Shown here: in pieces, positions 25,484-33,399 of the stretch
How positions within the stretch are numbered: position 1 is the stretch's first letter
Layout of the letters: each line of letters starts with the position of its first letter
DNA from: Wansuia hejianensis
GTDB lineage: Bacteria > Bacillota > Clostridia > Lachnospirales > Lachnospiraceae
Direction of reading: 5' to 3'
DNA: 64,000 bases
NCBI RefSeq assembly: GCF_014337215.1
Contig: NZ_CP060635.1
Span: forward strand, 2,307,501 to 2,371,500
The notes under the pieces: generated by a model
What the model saw: the letters and a program-made list of their open reading frames with translations, nothing else
Databases searched by the model: none
What the model was told of the DNA's origin: nothing
Program-made: the position numbers and the translations under genes

Positions 25484-27715
25484 TTAAGCATTAAAATCAA
25501 ATTGTATATGAACAGAAGCAAAGCCCCTGTTGATCTCTATGTAACGTTCCAGCAGCTCCCGCATCCGGATCAGCTCCTGTTCCTCTCCGCTCTTTAGATA
25601 CAGCACTTCCCTGTAATAATCCTGGACCTTGGCAACGCTTTCCGGCGCCGGGCCTACCAGCTGCAGATCGTTCCTCCTCCTGATCCTGATCAAATATCTT
25701 CTGATATACTCCATAGCATTCTGCAGGGTATCCTCCCTGTCACAGGAGGCATGAACGGCCAGCAGATTTGACACGGGCGGATAGCCCATCAGCTCGCGGC
25801 TGCCGATCTCCTCCTCATAGAAAGCTTCATAATCCTGGGAAAGGGCCGCCTGTATGCTGTAATGCTCCGGATGGTAAGTCTGTATCACGGCTTCTCCCGG
25901 CAATTCTCCCCGGCCTGCACGGCCAACCGCCTGCACCAGCAGCTGATACGTCCGTTCTGCCGCCCGGTAGTCACTGGCGAACAGAGATACATCGGCAGCA
26001 ATCACGCCCACCAGCGTCACTTTCGGGAAATCGTGCCCCTTCACAATCATCTGAGTGCCGATCAAAATATCCGCCTCTCCTCCGGAGAACGCTTTCAGAA
26101 TCCTCTCATAGCCGTCCTTTCCTCTGGTGGTATCCGCATCCATACGCAGAGTCCTGGCCTCAGGAAAAAACTTCCTCACCACCTGCTCCACCTGCTGGGT
26201 TCCGGCGCGAAAGCCTCCGATATACGGTGATCCGCACTCCGGACAGCTCGTTAGCTGTTCCCTCTCAAAACCGCAGTAATGGCAGATCAGCCTGCCGTTA
26301 TTGTGATACGTGAGGGAAACGTCACAGTGGGGACATTTAACCACATGGCCGCAGGCCCTGCAGGAAATGAAGCCTGCGTAGCCTCTCCTGTTGAGAAACA
26401 GCATAACCTGTTCTCCGGCCCTCAGCCGAAGCCCGATGGCCTCCTGAAGGGGACCGCTCAAAACTGTACGGTTTCCCTTCTTTAATTCTTCCCGCATATC
26501 CACAGGATATACTTTCGGCAAAACTGCGCCTCCATACCGGCTCTTCATCTGAAACAGCGCATAGCTCCCCTGTCTGCAGCGATAATAAGCATCAACCGAC
26601 GGCGTCGCCGATCCCAGAACCACATGCGCTCCCTCCAGCTTTCCTCTGGCAATCGCAGTCTCCCGCGCATGATATCTGGGCGTTCCCTCGCTCCGGTACG
26701 AGTTCTCATGCTCCTCATCGATCACAATCAGCCCCAGCCTCGGAAACGGGGTAAACAGAGCTGATCTTGGCCCTATCACAATCTGGACCTCTCCCTGTTT
26801 CACCCGTTCAAACTGGTCATACCTCTCTGCCGGGGACATTTTAGAATTCAGAACAGTCACCAGACTGCCAAATTTCCGGTAAAACCGCTGGACCGTCTGC
26901 CAGGTCAGGGCAATTTCCGGAATCAGTATAATCACCTGGCGGCCTTCCAGAAGCACCTTCTCTATCAGCTCCATATAGACCAGAGTCTTGCCGCTGCCCG
27001 TTATTCCCTGAATCAGACAGGGGCGTCCCCCGGCTTCCCATTCTCTGAGGATTCCGTCCAGAACCTCCTTCTGCTCCGCCGTCAAACCGGGAGCTTCTTT
27101 CTCCTGAACCAAAACATCCGATTCCCCAATAGGGTTCCTGTATACCGTAAACTGTTCCAGCCGGATAATTCCCTGCTCTGCCAGGCTTTTCAGCGTCTCT
27201 CCCGGTATCTTCAACTCCTTGGAAACATACTCATCGGTAAGCTCCGGCCGCTCCACCAGCGCCTCCAGCAGCCGGATCTTAGCCTTGTATTTCCTTCTCC
27301 GAAACTGCTCCAGCCAGGAGGCTGCCTGCAGTTGGTCAACATTCAGCAGGATTCTCCTGCCGGATTTAGCTTTTTTCTTATCCTTCACCGGCACCACTGT
27401 CTTCAGCGCCTGAATCATCGTGGAACCGTAGGTTTCCCGAATCCAGGCGGCCAGCGTGATCAGCCTGGTCTCCACGGTGATCCCGTCTTCCGCCACCGCA
27501 GCAATCTTTTTAATTTTAGCGGGTTCGTATTTCGGCCTGCTCCCCAGGCCGATCACATAGCCGTCTATGATGCGGTTGCCTCCGCCGAAAGGGATCTTCA
27601 CCCGCGTTCCCGCCTGTACCCGTCCTTCCAGCTCCGGAGGTATCTGGTACTGGAAGGTCCGGTCCAGCTTCTCGTGAGTGATGTCAACAATAATATCCGC
27701 GTATCGTTCGTTCAT
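25484..27715 (-). CDS. priA: Primosomal protein N' (replication restart helicase PriA)
   Basis: 3'-5' superfamily 2 helicase that reloads the replisome at stalled forks. 743 aa. 3' DNA-binding domain at the N-terminus, Walker A GITGSGKT, DEEH box (VIDEEHE), motif III GSATPSVD, and a zinc-binding insert with eight cysteines in four CxxC pairs (CRACGHVVKCPHC ... CHYCGF ... CPECG), then GTQMIVKGHDF and QAVGRAGRG. 13 bp separate its stop from the def start. Confidence 0.95.
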   Translation of the reverse strand: MNERYADIIVDITHEKLDRTFQYQIPPELEGRVQAGTRVKIPFGGGNRIIDGYVIGLGSRPKYEPAKIKKIAAVAEDGITVETRLITLAAWIRETYGSTMIQALKTVVPVKDKKKAKSGRRILLNVDQLQAASWLEQFRRRKYKAKIRLLEALVERPELTDEYVSKELKIPGETLKSLAEQGIIRLEQFTVYRNPIGESDVLVQEKEAPGLTAEQKEVLDGILREWEAGGRPCLIQGITGSGKTLVYMELIEKVLLEGRQVIILIPEIALTWQTVQRFYRKFGSLVTVLNSKMSPAERYDQFERVKQGEVQIVIGPRSALFTPFPRLGLIVIDEEHENSYRSEGTPRYHARETAIARGKLEGAHVVLGSATPSVDAYYRCRQGSYALFQMKSRYGGAVLPKVYPVDMREELKKGNRTVLSGPLQEAIGLRLRAGEQVMLFLNRRGYAGFISCRACGHVVKCPHCDVSLTYHNNGRLICHYCGFEREQLTSCPECGSPYIGGFRAGTQQVEQVVRKFFPEARTLRMDADTTRGKDGYERILKAFSGGEADILIGTQMIVKGHDFPKVTLVGVIAADVSLFASDYRAAERTYQLLVQAVGRAGRGELPGEAVIQTYHPEHYSIQAALSQDYEAFYEEEIGSRELMGYPPVSNLLAVHASCDREDTLQNAMEYIRRYLIRIRRRNDLQLVGPAPESVAKVQDYYREVLYLKSGEEQELIRMRELLERYIEINRGFASVHIQFDFNA

Positions 27716-27811
27716 GCTGCCCTCTTATTTCTTATCAGCCGCCCGCGGCAGTTCCTTAACGTTACTGTTCACTTCGTGACCAGCTGCCTCTTTACCTGCC
27801 TCGTTCTCCCC

Positions 27812-29281
27812 TCACTGTGCTTTCCTGTCCTCCTCCAGGATTTCCTGAATCAGAACACGTTCATCCATTGAATACTTCCTGCCCTTGATGATCTGGTAAT
27901 CTTCATGCCCTTTTCCGGCCAATATGACTATATCGCCCGGTTCACCGTGATGGATCGCATAGGCGATGGCCTCTTTCCGGTCAATGATTTCCACATATTT
28001 CCCTTCTGTTTTTCCGATCCCTGTCTTGATATCGTCAATAATTGCCTGGGGGGCTTCATTCCTCGGATTATCCGAAGTGATGATGGTTAAGTCGGCCAGC
28101 CGCCCGGAAATCTCTCCCATCTCGAAGCGCCTAGAGCGTGACCGGTTGCCTCCGCAGCCGAATAAGCACACCAGCCGGTGGGGCTTATATTCGCGCAAGG
28201 TAGTCAGCAGGCTCTTAAGGCTCATAGCGTTGTGGGCGTAGTCGATCAGAAGAGTGAACTCATCAGAAACCTTCACCATCTCCACACGTCCCTTGACCTT
28301 CGCCTTCTTCAGCGCGGACCGTATATTTTCTTCCGTCACGCCAAAGCGGCGGCAGATAGCTATGGCAGCCAGAGAATTATATATAGAGAATTTCCCCGGA
28401 ATGTCAATTTCCACTGGAAGATCCAGCAGCCCCTTCACATGGTACCGGATGCCCAGGTATCCCGGCTCTGCCACCAGCCGGGCTTCTTCCGCCCTCAAGT
28501 CCGCCTGCTCTGAAAAGCCATAGGTTTCCAGTTCACAGGTGTGTCCCCGGATCATCTGGTCAAAATGCCTGTCATCTCTGTTGACAATCCCTACCCTGCA
28601 CTGACGGAGCAGCTGGCGTTTGCACTCCAGGTATTCTTCAAAGCTGGAATGTTCATTCGGCCCGATATGATCCGGCTCAATATTAGTAAAAATGCCATAA
28701 TCGAACATCACCCCCGCCACCCGGTGCAGCATCAGCGCCTGGGAAGATACCTCCATGACCGCACAGTCATAACCGGCATCCACCATCTCAGCAAAATATT
28801 CCTGCACCAGATAGGACTCCGGCGTGGTGTTTTCAGAAGAAAATACCCTCTTGCCCGTGATGCAGTGAATCGTTCCGATCAGTCCCACCTTATGGCCGGC
28901 CGCCTCCAGAATGGACTGAATCATATAAGTGGTAGTCGTCTTACCCTTGGTCCCTGTGACGCCTATGGTCTTAAGCTTCCTGGCCGGATAGTCAAACCAG
29001 GCGGCTGAGATCAGCGACAGCGCATAGCGCGTATCTTCCACAAGAATCACAGTAACACCCTCCGGAACCTCCACCGGCTCCTGTACCACAAGGGCAGCCG
29101 CCCCCTTGGCTACTGCATCCCCGGCATATTCGTGCCCGTCGGCCAGAGCGCCACGTATACAAATAAAAAGAGAGCCTGTTTCCACCCTCCTGGAATCATA
29201 GGCTACTCCTGCAACATCAATGTCCTCGCTCCCCCTCAGACACGTATATTGTATCTCTTTCAGCAATACTGATAATCGCAT
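27812..29281 (-). CDS. murE: UDP-MurNAc-L-Ala-D-Glu--meso-2,6-diaminopimelate ligase
   Basis: Cytoplasmic Mur ligase for the third residue of the stem peptide. The start at 29281 (MRLSVLLKEIQYT) has GGAGG eight bases upstream, giving 489 aa. ATP motif GVTGTKGKTTTTYM, NIEPDHIG, and TSDNPRNEAP, the DNPR signature of the meso-DAP-adding type rather than lysine. The C-terminus has ILAGKGHEDYQI. Located away from the main dcw cluster, 96 bp before priA. Confidence 0.95.
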   Translation of the reverse strand: MRLSVLLKEIQYTCLRGSEDIDVAGVAYDSRRVETGSLFICIRGALADGHEYAGDAVAKGAAALVVQEPVEVPEGVTVILVEDTRYALSLISAAWFDYPARKLKTIGVTGTKGKTTTTYMIQSILEAAGHKVGLIGTIHCITGKRVFSSENTTPESYLVQEYFAEMVDAGYDCAVMEVSSQALMLHRVAGVMFDYGIFTNIEPDHIGPNEHSSFEEYLECKRQLLRQCRVGIVNRDDRHFDQMIRGHTCELETYGFSEQADLRAEEARLVAEPGYLGIRYHVKGLLDLPVEIDIPGKFSIYNSLAAIAICRRFGVTEENIRSALKKAKVKGRVEMVKVSDEFTLLIDYAHNAMSLKSLLTTLREYKPHRLVCLFGCGGNRSRSRRFEMGEISGRLADLTIITSDNPRNEAPQAIIDDIKTGIGKTEGKYVEIIDRKEAIAYAIHHGEPGDIVILAGKGHEDYQIIKGRKYSMDERVLIQEILEEDRKAQ

Positions 29282-29781
29282 AGGCTTATCCTCCACACAG
29301 CATGGATTACTGTTTATATTCCTTAATAGAATAACATACTCAGGATGAGATTTCAATTATGCGAACCGCTTAAGTTGATGAAGATTTTGTGTACAATCTA
29401 CCTACACAACCCAATCTGGGTTTTGTAGCAAGATAATGGATACCCTATGGTCTCAGACAATAGGCTTTGAAACAAACGAAGAAATACTGGCACCAGTCAG
29501 CCATAATTGGCCAATGATTACTGTCTGAAGCTATACCGGCGACACTTTTGGAGAACCTCATTGAAGCGTTTTAGGTCACAAGAAAGACAGGCGGGGGCAG
29601 GCCAAAACTGGAAATGCACCATAGATTTCTGCGGCATTCCTGATTCTGATCTAAAAAATACTTACTGTTATATATCCTGTATGTTTTTTAAAGGTTATTG
29701 CGGAAACAGTTTTTTTAGATTTTGGGGTATACTGAAATAAGTAAGATATAAACACATAGAATATCTGAAAAACCTTCTGTT
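29282..29781. other. About 500 bp without a credible gene
   Basis: A 77-codon frame at 29507-29740 has no convincing ribosome site and no recognisable family. A small hairpin, AACCCA-ATC-TGGGTT, is followed by TTTG near 29410. The stretch ends in the cupin remnant at 29782, so most of it is probably decayed coding sequence. Confidence 0.4.
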
Positions 29782-29877
29782 ACGGCAGCTACATCGCTGT
29801 CCCGGCCGGATTACCACATGCAATACTAGCAGAACAACCGCTGAAATTACTGCAACTCATGCCGCGGGAAAATTAAA
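29782..29877 (+). pseudogene. C-terminal remnant of a cupin gene
   Basis: A 31-codon tail reads YGSYIAVPAGLPHAILAEQ and then PLKLLQLMPREN, matching the pattern of the C-terminal cupin motif (PAxxPH and on) in the intact cupin 40 bp downstream (VIVMPAEIPHAVEALTPFKMLLIL). An in-frame stop lies just upstream and no start is present. I read it as the 3' end of a lost paralogue, perhaps left by deletion between tandem cupin genes. Confidence 0.5.
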
Positions 29878-29917
29878 TTTACTGAAAACCACTCAAAAAA
29901 TATGGAGGTATATAATT

Positions 29918-30253
29918 ATGAATGATCTGATTAAAAACATTGGGAGAGCGCAGCCATTGTCCCTGAAAGACCGGGTAAATTATGAGCCCGGAAAAATTGT
30001 CAGCCTGACTTTGGCCGCACAGCCAAACGCCGGGATCACGCTGTTTGCTTTCGACGCTACAGAAGCACTAAACCCCCACACCGCCCCCGGAGACGCTATG
30101 GCCTATATCCTCGAAGGCGAAGCCAGAATCACCGTTGACCAGACAAGCCATCACTTAACCGCCGGCGAAGTGATTGTCATGCCGGCAGAAATTCCCCACG
30201 CGGTCGAAGCACTCACGCCATTCAAAATGCTCCTGATCCTCATTAAAGGCTGA
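29918..30253 (+). CDS. Single-domain cupin protein
   Basis: 111-aa small beta barrel. Motif 1 is around LNPHTAPGDAMAYILEGEARI (one His and Glu ligands of the G(X)5HXH(X)3-4E(X)6G pattern, with the second His replaced), and motif 2 is GEVIVMPAEIPHAVEA. ATGGAGG nine bases upstream makes a good ribosome site. Function unknown; proteins like this often bind a small molecule or metal. It is one of few plus-strand genes here and ends 17 bp from the convergent AlkD-like gene. Confidence 0.8.
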   Translation: MNDLIKNIGRAQPLSLKDRVNYEPGKIVSLTLAAQPNAGITLFAFDATEALNPHTAPGDAMAYILEGEARITVDQTSHHLTAGEVIVMPAEIPHAVEALTPFKMLLILIKG

Positions 30254-30270
30254 TCACCAGAAAAGCGCTT

Positions 30271-30963
30271 CTATTTTATCTTCAATGTCCTCAGATAGGC
30301 CTTCTGCTCCTCAGTGATCCGGCAGCTCTCCACTGCTTTCTGGATCGCTTTATTGTGCGTCCATTTATCCAGCCGTCTCTGCTCCAGGAACGGAAGTATC
30401 TGCCCGTACTGCTTGGCCAGGGCCGTTGCAAAATACCAGGCAAGCATCATATTGACATAATACTCATCCGAACGGATACCAATCACAAGCTCCGGATACT
30501 CCGGCTTAAATGCATCATCCAGGTAAAACCGCATCAGCATGCCGACAGCGAATCGCACCGTATACGTATCATCCTTCTTCACCCACTCCTTGATCTTATC
30601 GAACAGCTCTGGCAAATGCTTGCCGAATACCTTGGGAGACATCATATCACAGGTGGCCCAATTATTCACATATGGCAGAAACCGTTCCACCTCCTTTACG
30701 GCATCCTCATAATCCTTAACTGTTTCCAGCAAAAATCCGTGGAGATTGTTTTCTTCATAATACCTGTGCGGCAGAACGTCCAAAAACTCCCGCGCCGCCG
30801 GCATTCTCGCATATTCCTTCGCCAGCTTCCGCAGCTCCGGCGTCCGCACTCCGATTACAGAATCAGGATCAACCGTCGGCATCAATTTGCACTGGAAATC
30901 CCTATATTTCAAATCCTGCAGTTCAAACAGCCTGGCCTGGATCTCTTTCTCTATTTGAATCAT
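30271..30963 (-). CDS. DNA alkylation repair family protein (AlkD-like)
   Basis: 230-aa all-helical HEAT-like protein. MIQIEKEIQARLFELQDLKYRDFQCKL opens the fold; GVRTPELRKLAKEY, NNWATCDMMSPKVF and EYYVNMMLAWYFATALAK match the AlkC/AlkD family, whose members excise N3- and N7-alkylpurines. NNWATCD contains the Trp-Asp region used in catalysis by AlkD relatives. Single-gene unit, convergent with the cupin. Many gut Clostridia carry such a gene, and the substrate here is not known. Confidence 0.85.
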   Translation of the reverse strand: MIQIEKEIQARLFELQDLKYRDFQCKLMPTVDPDSVIGVRTPELRKLAKEYARMPAAREFLDVLPHRYYEENNLHGFLLETVKDYEDAVKEVERFLPYVNNWATCDMMSPKVFGKHLPELFDKIKEWVKKDDTYTVRFAVGMLMRFYLDDAFKPEYPELVIGIRSDEYYVNMMLAWYFATALAKQYGQILPFLEQRRLDKWTHNKAIQKAVESCRITEEQKAYLRTLKIK

Positions 30964-31053
30964 CGCTTTTCTCCTCTACATTTTTCTCTCTCACTATTAT
31001 CTCTGAAGTAACCCGGCGCGTCAATTCCCGGTTTTGAATACATTTCTTTTATT

Positions 31054-31127
31054 TTTAGTATTTCTTTAAGATTTTTATCTTTCTTTAAGGGTATGGACAT
31101 ACTTTGAACACAACTTCCATTTATAAT
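31054..31127 (+). promoter_or_regulatory. Promoter of small RNA copy 1, with phased hexamers
   Basis: Hexamers TTTAGT, TTTAAG, TTTATC and TTTAAG begin at 31054, 31065, 31074 and 31084, i.e. at about 10-bp steps, the last starting 38 bp before the -10 TATAAT (31122-31127). There is no good -35 hexamer, which fits activator dependence. The boxes resemble those of OmpR-family response regulators such as CiaR (TTTAAG direct repeats). The same arrangement recurs in copies 2 and 3. Confidence 0.65.
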
Positions 31128-31134
31128 AGGTTTC

Positions 31135-31211
31135 AGATAGTTGATTAACCACTCACTATCTCCCCCCTCATTTTTAAAACAAACGGCCTGCCATCGCAGG
31201 CCGTCTTGTTT
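31135..31211 (+). ncRNA. Small RNA copy 1 of a three-member family
   Basis: Predicted transcript starting 7 bp after TATAAT. The 5' hairpin AGATAGT (31135-31141) pairs with ACTATCT (31155-31161); a C-run and CTCAT follow, then a terminator with stem ACGGCCTGC (31183-31191), loop CATC, GCAGGCCGT (31196-31204), then CTTGTTTT. Flanking AAAACAA/TTGTTTT can lengthen the stem. No ORF inside. The 5' part is nearly identical to copies 2 and 3, while the terminator sequence is unrelated to theirs. Confidence 0.7.
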
Positions 31212-31236
31212 TATACACGGACTGCTATTTCCTGCT

Positions 31237-31310
31237 TTTAATATTTCTTAATAATTTTTAGGATTATTTCAGAATATAGACATATTTTGATCACATCTTG
31301 CTTTTATAAT
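31237..31310 (+). promoter_or_regulatory. Promoter of small RNA copy 2, with phased hexamers
   Basis: TTTAAT, CTTAAT, TTTAGG and TTTCAG begin at 31237, 31247, 31257 and 31267, an exact 10-bp period; the last starts 38 bp before TATAAT (31305-31310), the same spacing as in copies 1 and 3. The segment ACATATTTTGATCACATCTTGC between boxes and -10 (given here in outline) is also conserved. Confidence 0.68.
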
Positions 31311-31317
31311 AAATCTC

Positions 31318-31392
31318 AGATAGTTGATTAACCACTCACTATCTCCCCCCTCATTAAAGAAGAAACCGGAGTGATTCGGTTTCTTCTTTTTA
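31318..31392 (+). ncRNA. Small RNA copy 2 of a three-member family
   Basis: 5' hairpin AGATAGT (31318-31324) with ACTATCT (31338-31344), then the CTCCCCCCTCAT-type C-rich stretch and a strong terminator: AAAGAAGAAACCG (31356-31368), 8-nt loop, CGGTTTCTTCTTT (31377-31389), followed by further T residues. The terminator can also act on the minus strand for the MATE gene that ends at 31404. Tandem with copy 1. Confidence 0.7.
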
Positions 31393-31403
31393 TGTTACTC
31401 AGC

Positions 31404-32735
31404 TTACGCATATCCATATCTCTTCCTCTGCGTGATAAAAAACAAAATAGAGAACACCGCGCCCAGCGCTTCCGCCGCCACTACCGCCAGCCAGATTCCA
31501 TCCACACCCAGAAGTACCGGAAGAAAAAGTACCATCCCTCCTCTCAGCACCAGAGCACGCATAAATGACAGGAACGCAGATATCTTTCCATTACAGAGTG
31601 CAGTGAAAAATGAAGAAGAGAAAACATTAATCCCGCAAATGACATAATTCAGCGCAAACAACCGGAAGCCATGCACGGTCATATCCAGCAAATCACGGTT
31701 ATAACCCACAAATATTGCAGAAAGCGGATAACTTAATACCTCAGATGCCGCTACCATTATAATTGAAAACACTCCGGTTACCACCAAGCTTTTTCTGAAC
31801 AGATTTTTCAATTCCCCATGATTTCCTGCCCCGTAGTGATAACTGATTACAGGGGCGCCGCCGAAAGAAAATCCCAGAAATGTTCCCAGGAAAATGAAAT
31901 CCACATACATCATAACCGCATAGGCGGCCACGCCTGCCTCTCCCAACATCCTCATGAGCTGAATATTATAAATGATACCCACAAGGGACGCCGCTATATT
32001 ATTCATCATCTCAGAAGAACCATTGGCGCAGGCATTCAGAAGGATTCTCCCGTAAAACTTCGTCCTGACCAGCCGAAGGCCCCCGCTTTTCTTGTTCAGA
32101 AAGTAAACGAGCGGGATGATTCCTCCCACCGCATAGCCGATAACGGTTGCAAACCCGGCCCCGGCTATCCCCAGCCCAACGATTTTGATAAACACATAGT
32201 CCAGCACCATATTCGTCACTCCTGCCGCCAATGAGAGCCCCAGGCCCATGTGCGGCTTCTCAGCGACAATCAGAAAGCTCTGGAATGTGGTCTGAAGCAT
32301 AAAAGCAGCTGAACCAGCCAAAAGTATCCGCCCGTATAAGACACTGTCCCCGATCAGCAGGTCACTGGCTCCAGCCAGTCTCGCCAGCGGCTCCATAAAA
32401 ATGATGCCAATCACAGACAGGACAATTCCCAAAATAGCAATCACCCATACGAACATGGAGAAATACCGGTTTGCCTGTTCCTGCTTTCCTTCGCCCATGG
32501 TCTTGGCAGTCACCGCGCTCCCCCCGGTCCCCAGCATAAAACCGAAGGCCCCGACAATCATAATGACCGGCATTACAATATTCACCGCCGAAAGCGCCAG
32601 ATCGCCCACAAGATTAGATACGAAAAGACCGTCAACGATACTGTAAATGGATGTGAAAATCATCATTACAATTGAAGGCAGGGTAAAACGCAGCAGCCTT
32701 CTGTAAGTAAAATGATCTGATAATTGAATTTTCAT
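31404..32735 (-). CDS. MATE-family efflux transporter
   Basis: Twelve-helix multidrug/sodium (or proton) antiporter. The start at 32735 (MKIQLSDHFTYRRLLRFTLPSI) has GGAGG five bases upstream; 443 aa. SIVMMIFTSIYSIVDGLFVSNLVGDLALSAVNI is a classical MATE N-terminus, and the two halves are related (inner repeat near 235). LGTGGSAVTAKTMGEGK belongs to the DinF/NorM-like subgroup common in Clostridia. Flanked on both sides by members of the small-RNA family. The substrate cannot be told. Confidence 0.9.
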   Translation of the reverse strand: MKIQLSDHFTYRRLLRFTLPSIVMMIFTSIYSIVDGLFVSNLVGDLALSAVNIVMPVIMIVGAFGFMLGTGGSAVTAKTMGEGKQEQANRYFSMFVWVIAILGIVLSVIGIIFMEPLARLAGASDLLIGDSVLYGRILLAGSAAFMLQTTFQSFLIVAEKPHMGLGLSLAAGVTNMVLDYVFIKIVGLGIAGAGFATVIGYAVGGIIPLVYFLNKKSGGLRLVRTKFYGRILLNACANGSSEMMNNIAASLVGIIYNIQLMRMLGEAGVAAYAVMMYVDFIFLGTFLGFSFGGAPVISYHYGAGNHGELKNLFRKSLVVTGVFSIIMVAASEVLSYPLSAIFVGYNRDLLDMTVHGFRLFALNYVICGINVFSSSFFTALCNGKISAFLSFMRALVLRGGMVLFLPVLLGVDGIWLAVVAAEALGAVFSILFFITQRKRYGYA

Positions 32736-32801
32736 GCCTTCCTCCATTGTCTGAAAAGGCCCGGCTGCCAGAACGGTAACCGGGTCTTTCCGATCTCTTT
32801 C

Positions 32802-32875
32802 TTTAATAATTCTTAAGGATTTTTAGGATTCTTTCAGAATGTGGACATATTTTGAACACATCTTCCTCTTATAAT
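32802..32875 (+). promoter_or_regulatory. Promoter of small RNA copy 3, with phased hexamers
   Basis: TTTAAT, CTTAAG, TTTAGG and TTTCAG begin at 32802, 32812, 32822 and 32832; the last starts 38 bp before TATAAT (32870-32875). It is divergent from the MATE gene start at 32735, so the same regulator could also affect that gene. Confidence 0.68.
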
Positions 32876-32882
32876 AAGAGTC

Positions 32883-32982
32883 AGATAGTTGATTAACCAC
32901 TCACTATCTCCCCCCTCATGAAAAGGAGTGCTGATAAAATGGACGGCTGTGATGCGAACCATTTTGCTGCGCTTCTTTTTTT
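32883..32982 (+). ncRNA. Small RNA copy 3 of a three-member family
   Basis: 5' hairpin AGATAGT (32883-32889) with ACTATCT (32903-32909), the C-rich stretch, then a long terminator stem AAAAGGAGTGC (32921-32931) against GCGCTTCTTTT (32969-32979), with two G-U pairs and an inner AAAATGG/CCATTTT stem, ending in a T-run to 32982. The terminator's left arm happens to contain AAGGAG and an ATG at 32939 that opens a 26-codon frame; I take that as chance because it runs through the terminator. Confidence 0.68.
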
Positions 32983-33026
32983 ATGCCCTCACGGGCCGGG
33001 GAGTATTCCTGTTGTTTGAAAATGTT

Positions 33027-33049
33027 CAGGCCGGGGAACACCCGGCCTG
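33027..33049 (-). terminator. Hairpin after the TIGR04076 gene
   Basis: On the minus strand CAGGCCGGG (33049-33041) pairs with CCCGGCCTG (33035-33027) around a 5-nt loop, then AACATTTTC. A strong stem with a weak T-run, 2 bp after the stop of the carbamate kinase/TIGR04076 unit. Confidence 0.6.
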
Positions 33050-33051
33050 TT

Positions 33052-33399
33052 CTATCTCGTGATGGGTTCATAATCTATCACTGATTCCTCGTCTGTCGCT
33101 TCCAGTTTGAAAATCACCGGGCGCAGCCCGTCATTGCAGCTGCAGATCGCAACTCCCGGCTTCCTGATCCAGTCCCCATAATAAAACAGCTCATCCCCCA
33201 TGCCATGCGACAGAGCAAATACATACTGATAGATGGCCTTCCACGCCTCATCGCAAAACCCCTCTGGCTTCGCATAATCCGCATAAAAAATCTGTCCGGC
33301 CTGCATCATCGGGCAGGCTGTCAGGCCCTGAACGCCGTATTCTTCCGCCAGCTCCCGGTCAAGAGTTGTCTTAAGCACCGTTATTTTGACTTTATTCAT
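33052..33399 (-). CDS. TIGR04076-type small protein
   Basis: 115-aa protein. MNKVKITVLKTTLDRELAEEYG, then ACPMMQAGQIF, FCDEAWKAIYQYVFALSHG, and CSCNDGLRPVIFKLE, the layout of the TIGR04076 family of unknown function, with conserved cysteines at 29 and near 89-91. ATG overlaps the carbamate kinase stop by 4 bp, so both are co-translated. Function unknown; the tight link to a carbamate kinase is the best clue. Confidence 0.75.
   Translation of the reverse strand: MNKVKITVLKTTLDRELAEEYGVQGLTACPMMQAGQIFYADYAKPEGFCDEAWKAIYQYVFALSHGMGDELFYYGDWIRKPGVAICSCNDGLRPVIFKLEATDEESVIDYEPITR

Noticed and set aside
29507..29740. A 77-codon plus-strand frame between murE and the cupin gene
   Set aside because: No convincing ribosome site, unusual composition, no recognisable family, and it sits among decayed sequence.
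32939..33019. A 26-codon ORF (MDGCDANHF and on) with AAGGAG upstream, inside small RNA copy 3
   Set aside because: The start and ribosome site lie in the terminator stem and the frame runs past the T-run. Copies 1 and 2 have no matching ORF.
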